Shown here one piece after another: positions 50,652-55,728 of a stretch of DNA of 55,728 bases. The first letter of the stretch is position 1, and every line of letters starts with the position of its first letter. The position numbers and the translations under genes were made by a program. Below the pieces are notes generated by a model. The model was not told the origin of the DNA. It did not search any database and worked only from the letters and a program-made list of their open reading frames with translations. The stretch is taken from the IMG/VR virus record IMGVR_UViG_3300030117_004086, positions 1 to 55,728 of that record. One strand, given 5' to 3'. This DNA is from a virus.

Positions 50652-51741
50652 GTTAATATTAGGAATATTCCTTTTTTTCAGTACGACACTCTATGCAAGT
50701 TCCATAGGCGATGTTGTATTGAAAGAAGGAAATTCTGTCATTCAAAGAGTTGACAAAACTGAAGTAAAAGTAGAAAAAGATTTAGATGTTTTCTCATACG
50801 ACACAGTAAAAACAGGTAAGGGAAAACTTGCAATTGAGTTTTTAGATGATACAAGAGTTGATGTCACATCTCATTCAAAACTTATCATAGATGAATTTGT
50901 ATATGATCCTAATTCAAAGACAGGTAAACTATCTTTAAAAGCATCATTAGGAACTGTAAGATATGCAAGTGGTCAGATCGCAAAAAATTCAGCACAAAAT
51001 ATTAGTATCAAAACACCGACTGCAACTGTTTCAGTAAGAGGAACAGATTTTGCAATGACAGTCGATGAAACTGGGTCATCTACTATCATACTATTACCAA
51101 GTTGTGACACTGAAGGTAATTGTTTTGTGGGTGAAATAGCAGTAGAAAGTGACGCAGGTTTTGTAATATTGAATCAAGCATTTCAGGCCACTCAAGTAGA
51201 TGTGCCAGAAAATAGACCAATAAACCCTGTTATCATAGAATTAGACGAGTCACTTATTACAAATTTGTTGATTATTAGGAAACCACCCAAACTAAAAGAT
51301 CAGATAGAGTATGAAAAAAGACTAAAAATAGTATCAAATGTATTAGATTTAGACTTTCTAAAGTTTGAGGATTTAGAAATTGACTTATTGAGGGTAGAAG
51401 AAGACGAGTTTGCAAGTAGATTAGATATAGACTTTCTTGAAAATAACTTCTTGGCAGATGTGTTAGAGGAATTAAACCAACAATTGGCCTTGCAAATGAG
51501 AAGTGAATTTGATAAGATAGAAGAGAAAAAGAAAGTTGGTCAAGATGAATTTGGAGTTATACTTATTGAAGAGGATGGTAATTGGATCTGGGTTAGAGAA
51601 GATGCCGCAGGTAATAATATAGTTCTGACATTAGATCAAGAAAATGGATATATATTGAATGTACAACAACAAGAGTTTGAAATCAGAGATTACAGATTAG
51701 GAGAGGGTAGTAATGAAATTTACATTAATCAAAATCAGTAG
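50620..51741 (+). CDS. FecR-domain secreted protein
   Basis: About 373 residues; the start is uncertain because GTG 50614, ATG 50620 and TTG 50629 are all in frame within the curlin 3' end. A signal sequence (LIKLILGIFLFFSTTLYASS) leads to a FecR domain: IGDVVLKEGNSVIQR, VFSYDTVKTGKGKLAIEF, and SIKTPTATVSVRGTDF, the hallmark. The C-terminal half is acidic, ending in a WIWVREDAAGN segment. FecR domains often pair with CHASE2 cyclases, and one is encoded two genes later. Likely a periplasmic or surface sensor. Confidence 0.85.
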   Translation: MQTLISHKLIKLILGIFLFFSTTLYASSIGDVVLKEGNSVIQRVDKTEVKVEKDLDVFSYDTVKTGKGKLAIEFLDDTRVDVTSHSKLIIDEFVYDPNSKTGKLSLKASLGTVRYASGQIAKNSAQNISIKTPTATVSVRGTDFAMTVDETGSSTIILLPSCDTEGNCFVGEIAVESDAGFVILNQAFQATQVDVPENRPINPVIIELDESLITNLLIIRKPPKLKDQIEYEKRLKIVSNVLDLDFLKFEDLEIDLLRVEEDEFASRLDIDFLENNFLADVLEELNQQLALQMRSEFDKIEEKKKVGQDEFGVILIEEDGNWIWVREDAAGNNIVLTLDQENGYILNVQQQEFEIRDYRLGEGSNEIYINQNQ

Positions 51742-52048
51742 TATATTATTGTTTACATTATCAGCGTTTGCAAATAATTTTGATTTAACAGTGACAAGTA
51801 GTACAGGTTATTCCATAACAACAACGCAAGATGGTGTCGATAACGATATAGATTTTGATATGTTAAATATGGATTCTGCTACTATAATTTTTAATCAAAC
51901 AGGTAATTATCATTCTATCGATATTGATGTTGATGGTAGAACAAGTGATGGTAGTTCTATCACTGTAAATCAAACTGGCAACAGTAAAAGTTATAGTGGT
52001 AATTTATATTGTGGTCACACATACTGCACTATGACTTTAAATCAATAA
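51713..52048 (+). CDS. Curlin-like protein (minor)
   Basis: 111 residues with a signal peptide (to AFAN, about 21), then curlin-type repeats: TTTQDGVDNDIDFDM, IIFNQTGNYHSIDID, ITVNQTGNSKSYSGN. It is shorter than the main curlin-like protein and could act as a nucleator, like CsgB. A good GGAGAGGG ribosome site precedes it; it overlaps the FecR gene by 29 nt and shares one base with the cyclase start. Confidence 0.78.
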   Translation: MKFTLIKISSILLFTLSAFANNFDLTVTSSTGYSITTTQDGVDNDIDFDMLNMDSATIIFNQTGNYHSIDIDVDGRTSDGSSITVNQTGNSKSYSGNLYCGHTYCTMTLNQ

Positions 52049-53901
52049 TGAAAAAAATATTCACACATTGGACTTTTCCATTAGTCACATTATTTTTTTT
52101 AATTTGGGTAGGAGTTAAAGATCCACAAGTAAAAGAAATACTTAGATTAAAATCCTTTGATCTAATGTTACAATCGCAAGATAAACAAATATCTCAAGAC
52201 ATTGTTATAGTTACGATAGATGAAAAGTCTATAGAAAAGTTTGGCCAATACCCATGGTCAAGAGATACTTACGCTGATATTATAGATTACTTACGATTAA
52301 AAAATGCAGGTGTTATTGTATTACCTATTTTATTTTCTGAAGAGGATAGATTTGGTGGTGATGAAATATTTGCAGATTCACTTAAAGATAATTTTGTTGT
52401 GGTTGGACAAGTTGGTTCAAATCAAACTTCCAACAATGGTTATCCTAGAGGAGTTGCAAAAATAGGTAATCCTTTAGATTGGTTATTTGAGTGGCGTGGA
52501 ATGGTTGGCCCAATACCAACTATAGGTGATAGTGCATCAGGTGTAGGAGTTTTGAACACTGCACCAGAGATTGATGGTGTCGTTAGAAGAATGCCTTTAC
52601 TAATGAAAATAGGTGAAGATGTATATCCGTCTATGGCAATAGAAGTTATTAGAACTGCTACAGGTGATCCTAGTTATCAAGTAAAATCTGGTGATGCTGG
52701 AATCATAGCAATGCGAGTGCCTGGGTTTGCAACAATAAAGACAGATGCAAATGCTAGAATTTGGTTATCATGGAATACAGCATATCCAACTATTTCAGTC
52801 GCAGATTTAGGATCAGAAGAATTAAGATTTGAAGGTAAAACTGTTATAGTCGCTGTAACTGCTGAAGGATTAAGTAATGTAATCGCAACACCAATAGGAA
52901 GTCAATATGATTATGTTGCAATCGCATCTACACTTCAAACTGTAATTGATGGTATTAATATAGAGAGGATAGACATACTACCACTCATAGAGATTGTATT
53001 AGCATTTTTTGTTGGTTTATGTATAGTTTTAGTTACGAGATTTGCACCATATCTTATTGTTGGTCTAACAATAGTTTTAGGAAGTATAGGTGGATTAGTT
53101 TACACTAATTTATTATTCCAACAAAAATTAATCTTATTTGATATTACTTGGATATTAGTAACAATATTATTTGTAGGTTTACATGGTATATTTAATAGAT
53201 TTATTTTAGAATTTAAATTAAAACAACAAATAAGAAAACAGTTTGAAACATATCTTGATCCAAGACAAGTTGCCATATTACAAAAAGATCCTAGTAAATT
53301 GAAACTTGGTGGTGAGAGAAAAGAGATGTCATTCTTGTTTATGGATATCGTAGGGTTTACACCCATATCAGAATATTATAAAAATAATAATAACCCAGAG
53401 GGATTGGTAGAAGTTATTAATGATTATTTGAATCGCATGACAAAAATAGTTTTAGATAATGGTGGAACTGTTGACAAATATATGGGTGATTGTATTATGG
53501 CATTTTGGAACGCACCACTTGATTGTGAAAATCATGCTGACATGGCAGTAAAAACAAGTATAGAGTGTGCGAAAGAAACTGAAAATTTAAAAGAAGAATT
53601 TAGAAAAAAAGGATTACCAGAAATCAACATAGGATCGGGTGTCAACACTGGCACATGCATTGTTGGAAATATGGGAAGTGATAGTCGATTCGACTATTCT
53701 GTGATTGGTGATGCAGTCAATCTAGCCGCAAGATTAGAAGCATCAACAAGAAACTACAAAGATGAAAATGGAAAAGTTGTGGCGACTTTATACTCTTCAT
53801 ATACAAAAGATCAACTGACAAACATTGAATCGATTGAAGTTGATAAAATAAAAGTTAAAGGTAAAGAAGAGTTAATTACAATATATAAACCAAAGGAGTA
53901 A
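52048..53901 (+). CDS. CHASE2-domain class III adenylate/guanylate cyclase
   Basis: 617 residues from the ATG at 52048. N-terminal transmembrane helix, then an extracytoplasmic CHASE2 sensor domain (about 30-300; FDLMLQ, VIVTIDEKSIEKFG-QYPWSR), three transmembrane helices (about 315-395) and a class III catalytic domain (about 430-610). Catalytic landmarks are FLFMDIVGFT (metal Asp), VDKYMGDCIMAFWNAP (second Asp and substrate Lys) and YSVIGDAVNLAARLE (Asp, Asn, Arg). It should make cAMP from a periplasmic signal. Together with curlin, CsgG and FecR it forms a sensory or adhesion block in a phage genome. Confidence 0.93.
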   Translation: MKKIFTHWTFPLVTLFFLIWVGVKDPQVKEILRLKSFDLMLQSQDKQISQDIVIVTIDEKSIEKFGQYPWSRDTYADIIDYLRLKNAGVIVLPILFSEEDRFGGDEIFADSLKDNFVVVGQVGSNQTSNNGYPRGVAKIGNPLDWLFEWRGMVGPIPTIGDSASGVGVLNTAPEIDGVVRRMPLLMKIGEDVYPSMAIEVIRTATGDPSYQVKSGDAGIIAMRVPGFATIKTDANARIWLSWNTAYPTISVADLGSEELRFEGKTVIVAVTAEGLSNVIATPIGSQYDYVAIASTLQTVIDGINIERIDILPLIEIVLAFFVGLCIVLVTRFAPYLIVGLTIVLGSIGGLVYTNLLFQQKLILFDITWILVTILFVGLHGIFNRFILEFKLKQQIRKQFETYLDPRQVAILQKDPSKLKLGGERKEMSFLFMDIVGFTPISEYYKNNNNPEGLVEVINDYLNRMTKIVLDNGGTVDKYMGDCIMAFWNAPLDCENHADMAVKTSIECAKETENLKEEFRKKGLPEINIGSGVNTGTCIVGNMGSDSRFDYSVIGDAVNLAARLEASTRNYKDENGKVVATLYSSYTKDQLTNIESIEVDKIKVKGKEELITIYKPKE

Positions 53902-53903
53902 TT

Positions 53904-54044
53904 ATGGCAAGAATGATGAACACATCAAGTGTGTATGAACCTAAAATTAAAAGAACATCAATAGGACATGGAAAACTTAAAATGTCATCGATGAATAAAA
54001 ATAAAAGAAGATCATGGAAAAAATATAGAGGACAAGGTAAGTAA
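53904..54044 (+). CDS. 46-residue basic protein
   Basis: Short frame with an AAGGAG ribosome site, sharing one base with the glutaredoxin start. MARMMNTSSVYEPKIKRTS, followed by GHGKLKMSSMNKNKRR and a YRGQGK end, is a small conserved protein known to me from T4-like marine phages. Very basic; function unknown. Confidence 0.75.
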   Translation: MARMMNTSSVYEPKIKRTSIGHGKLKMSSMNKNKRRSWKKYRGQGK

Positions 54045-54277
54045 TGAAAGAAGTAATTGTTTACAGTAAAAATATGTGTGGATATTGCGTTCAAGCAAAA
54101 AACTATTTAAAAAGTAAAGATATAGAATTTAAAGAAATAAACATAGAAGAACAACCAGAAGCGAGAGAGTTTATACTTAGTGAGGGTCATAGAATGATGC
54201 CCCAAATCTATATAGATGGCAAGAGTATTGGTGGATATCAGCAACTAATTAAGTTAGATTTATCGTCATTTTCTTGA
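54044..54277 (+). CDS. nrdC: Glutaredoxin
   Basis: 77 residues with C12-G-Y-C15, a MPQIYIDGKSIGGYQQL cis-Pro and GG region, the full glutaredoxin fold. It could reduce NrdA or other phage proteins. The NrdB fusion already carries one glutaredoxin domain with the same CGYC site, so this is a second, free copy. The symbol follows the T4 habit. Confidence 0.9.
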   Translation: MKEVIVYSKNMCGYCVQAKNYLKSKDIEFKEINIEEQPEAREFILSEGHRMMPQIYIDGKSIGGYQQLIKLDLSSFS

Positions 54278-54295
54278 TTGACAGATTGTCGCACC

Positions 54296-54327
54296 CTAAA
54301 AGTCCTTATTTTTCGGGCATTTTTTAA
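54296..54327 (-). repeat. Dispersed inverted repeat, copy 2
   Basis: The reverse complement of this block aligns with 405-438: core AAAAATGCCCGAAAA, then ATA, AGGA and TTTTA. It lies in the 109-bp gap after the glutaredoxin gene and 22 bp before a TTGACA promoter. Confidence 0.6.
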
Positions 54328-54349
54328 CCAAAATAATTTAATATAACCC

Positions 54350-54378
54350 TTGACAACATACCCCTAACCTGTCACAAT
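54350..54378 (+). promoter_or_regulatory. Sigma70-like extended -10 promoter
   Basis: TTGACA at 54350-54355, 17-bp spacer ending ACCTGT, -10 CACAAT at 54373-54378. Same TTGACAA/ACCTG form as at 452 and 2694. Its leader (about 25 nt) carries AGAGAGG for the ATG at 54411, like the 2757 gene. Confidence 0.7.
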
Positions 54379-54410
54379 AATAATAGATGAACAAAAAGAG
54401 AGGTAATCAA

Positions 54411-54677
54411 ATGTCAATCGAAATCAAAAAAGGCGATCAAATCACTGCTGTTTGGGGTGCTGGAATACCAGAACAAATGGGTAAGATATCTAAAATAAAT
54501 GAAGATGGTTCTTACATTGTTAAATTAAGGAATGGTAGGATCTTCGAACAACACTTAGTGTTGAAGAAGGAGTTCTTGAGTGACTACTTCTTAAAATGCA
54601 GTATAGGGTATCATCACATGCCCTCTGCCGAAAGTGTTGCAACGAGTAATTATGAAAGGTTATTTGGAACTGCTTAA
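54411..54677 (+). CDS. Small unknown protein with possible barrel fold
   Basis: 88 residues from the ATG at 54411, chosen for AGAGAGG at 54397-54403; an upstream ATG (54387) would fall at the transcription start. The sequence IKKGDQITAVWGAGIPEQMG, then SYIVKLRNGRIF, looks like a KOW/SH3-type small barrel. Function unknown. It has an early-type promoter, so it is likely an early gene for host takeover. Confidence 0.7.
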   Translation: MSIEIKKGDQITAVWGAGIPEQMGKISKINEDGSYIVKLRNGRIFEQHLVLKKEFLSDYFLKCSIGYHHMPSAESVATSNYERLFGTA

Positions 54678-55096
54678 TGAGTAAACAAGGAACATTACAT
54701 TTAGTTTATTGGCGAGAATATAAGGATGATTCTGAAAAGTATGATCCTTATTTCAAAACTTATTATACAATTTTTAGAAACGCACCTTTATCACAACTTG
54801 ATAGATTGTCGTCTTCTAAATTACATGACAAGATTAAAATATTTTGTGATAAAAATTACAAAGAAGATGTAAGTAATTTTACTGGTGAATCTGGTGTAGA
54901 AATGATACATGGTTCTGAATATTATCATACTTACAATGATGAGTATGGTCATGAAGGTACACCATATTCTGATATAGATTTTTTTAATGATTACTGTCAA
55001 TCATATAACGGCAGACAGTTTTTTAAATATGACTTCTTACCTGAATTTACGAAGTCATTGATACCTAATTACGCTAAGAATGGTGTGGGTGTTTAA
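54677..55096 (+). CDS. Unknown protein, early transcript
   Basis: 139 residues sharing one base with the previous stop. Rich in Tyr, Asp and His (YYHTYNDEYGHEGTPYSD); no motif recognised. Likely co-expressed with the barrel-like protein before it. Confidence 0.65.
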   Translation: MSKQGTLHLVYWREYKDDSEKYDPYFKTYYTIFRNAPLSQLDRLSSSKLHDKIKIFCDKNYKEDVSNFTGESGVEMIHGSEYYHTYNDEYGHEGTPYSDIDFFNDYCQSYNGRQFFKYDFLPEFTKSLIPNYAKNGVGV

Positions 55097-55207
55097 ATGT
55101 TAAGAGCATTATTTTGGATGGCAATCGGTGCCCTACTAACTTTAGTAGATTACGGAACAGTCTTTGAATGGTTGTCTGTAATATTTTCAGTTTTATCAAC
55201 TAAATAA
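55097..55207 (+). CDS. 36-residue membrane peptide
   Basis: A short frame starting directly after the previous stop: MLRALFWMAIGALLTLVDYG..., with one or two hydrophobic segments and a Ser/Thr/Lys end. Ribosome site not obvious, so probably translated by coupling. Tentative. Confidence 0.5.
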   Translation: MLRALFWMAIGALLTLVDYGTVFEWLSVIFSVLSTK

Positions 55208-55222
55208 AATAAAGGAGTAAAC

Positions 55223-55465
55223 TTGAAACAATATAGAAAGAAACCAAACTTTGAAAGGACTGAAGGTCTACACGTAATTGTTAGGGATAACAATGTAGAT
55301 AAGGCCATGAGGAAGTTAAAAAGAATGGTTAAAAATGCTGGGATTCTACAAGAAATAAAAGAACGACAGTTTTTTCAAAAGCCATCAGAGAAAAAAAGAC
55401 TTGCTAAAAAAGCAGGTAAAAAAAGGTGGTTAAAAAAAGTTGCACAAATGGAACATGAGTATTGA
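55223..55465 (+). CDS. rpsU: Ribosomal protein bS21 homologue
   Basis: 80 residues from a TTG with AAGGAG just before it. VIVRDNNVDKAMRKLKRMVK at about 19-38, followed by KPSEKKRLAKKAGKKR, follows bacterial S21. S21 sits at the 30S platform near the anti-Shine-Dalgarno and affects initiation. Phage copies, known from SAR11 and other marine phages, could exchange onto host ribosomes to favour phage mRNAs. Leaderless and weak-site phage genes here make that idea relevant. Confidence 0.9.
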   Translation: MKQYRKKPNFERTEGLHVIVRDNNVDKAMRKLKRMVKNAGILQEIKERQFFQKPSEKKRLAKKAGKKRWLKKVAQMEHEY

Positions 55466-55634
55466 TGAATACGCAGAATACGAAAAACTAAAACGCAAAT
55501 CTAGAACTGATAATATGTCAATGAGAGTCAAAGACGTATTAAGGTTTTTTGATTTGAAGGAAAAATTTAATGATAGACAACATAATAAAAGGACCGTGGA
55601 AAAAAGTGGTGACGATATCACCAGAAGAAAATAG
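55455..55634 (+). CDS. Small charged protein after S21
   Basis: 59 residues from the ATG at 55455, overlapping S21 by 11 nt. Helical, charged sequence (DEYAEYEKLKRKSR, VKDVLRFFDLKEKF). No family recognised. Confidence 0.55.
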   Translation: MSIDEYAEYEKLKRKSRTDNMSMRVKDVLRFFDLKEKFNDRQHNKRTVEKSGDDITRRK

Positions 55635-55728
55635 TAGGGTTCGTGAAGATATAGAGTTCGTAGAGGAACTTGCAGAAAGTATTGTGGTTAATGCGATCAC
55701 AAATTTTCAAGAGAACGGTATCAATGTA
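55570..55728 (+). CDS. Start of a protein running off the window
   Basis: The frame is open from the ATG at 55570 to the window end (53 codons). It starts MIDNIIKGPWKKVVTISPEE and continues with acidic, helical sequence. It overlaps the previous gene by 65 nt, more than usual here, so a later start or a short previous gene is possible. Confidence 0.5.
   Translation, partial: MIDNIIKGPWKKVVTISPEENSRVREDIEFVEELAESIVVNAITNFQENGINV

Noticed and set aside
1-55728. tRNA genes, CRISPR arrays, insertion sequences and introns
   Set aside because: Non-coding gaps are short (nearly all under 120 bp) and show no cloverleaf or repeat-spacer structure; no transposase or homing endonuclease was recognised and core genes are uninterrupted.

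Overview
The window is a 55.7 kb piece of a T4-like (Straboviridae/Kyanoviridae-type) marine myovirus genome. Every gene is on the + strand, genes are tightly packed with many 1-8 nt stop/start overlaps, and the DNA is strongly AT-rich. The T4 replication core is present and recognisable by sequence: sliding clamp gp45, clamp loader gp44/gp62, RegA, DNA polymerase gp43, UvsX, helicase gp41 and primase gp61. A phage-type NrdA/NrdB pair, Hsp20, a CobS/MoxR-like ATPase, a ribosomal protein S21 homologue and curli genes accompany them. AT-richness, the S21 gene and the curli genes fit a pelagimyophage (SAR11 host), but the host is an inference. Head genes (gp20, gp23, terminase) are absent, so this is part of a larger genome.

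Layout. (1) 1-4445: end of an SGNH-like gene, a HExxH/von Willebrand A protein with a MoxR/CobS-like ATPase, and Hsp20. (2) 4513-20160: replication block in the order 45-44-[aminotransferase, glycosyltransferase, radical SAM]-62-regA-[amidinotransferase]-43-[asparagine-synthase-like, C5-cytosine methyltransferase, CmoA-like]-uvsX-41. The bracketed enzymes are insertions into the classical T4 order. (3) 20187-30976: late genes with nuclease-like, ligase-like and nucleotidyltransferase-like proteins, tail-fibre-like proteins and a deoxyribonucleotidase-like HAD protein. (4) 31014-39922: virion and small structural genes, then membrane proteins and a spanin-like pair. (5) 39955-47617: primase, a second radical SAM protein, NrdA, a glutaredoxin-NrdB fusion, a PD-(D/E)xK-like nuclease, then a methyltransferase / LmbE deacetylase / glycosyltransferase group. 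(6) 47630-53901: curli-type secretion (CsgF, CsgG), two curlin-like proteins, a FecR-domain protein and a CHASE2 class III nucleotide cyclase. (7) 53904-end: a small basic protein, glutaredoxin, unknown proteins and S21.

Regulation. Two promoter classes can be seen. One is sigma70-like (TTGACA, 16-18 bp, -10 box, often with an extended-10 TG). It lies before the 490, 2757, 4513, 11638, 39740, 39955 and 54411 genes, and at several of these the -10 box is so close to the ATG that the mRNA should be leaderless. The other is the T4 late box TATAAATA (or CATAAATA) before Hsp20, the tail and virion genes and the curlin genes.

The most interesting candidate system is the overlapping three-gene cassette at 14109-16776: an asparagine-synthase-like ATP-pyrophosphatase, a C5-cytosine methyltransferase whose motif X Asn is replaced by Arg, and a CmoA-type (carboxy-SAM synthase family) enzyme. 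Together they suggest cytosine carboxymethylation followed by amidation of phage DNA. This is a hypothesis, and one CmoA residue argues against it (see findings). A second cassette (7037-9666) and the curli/FecR/cyclase block are the next most notable regions.
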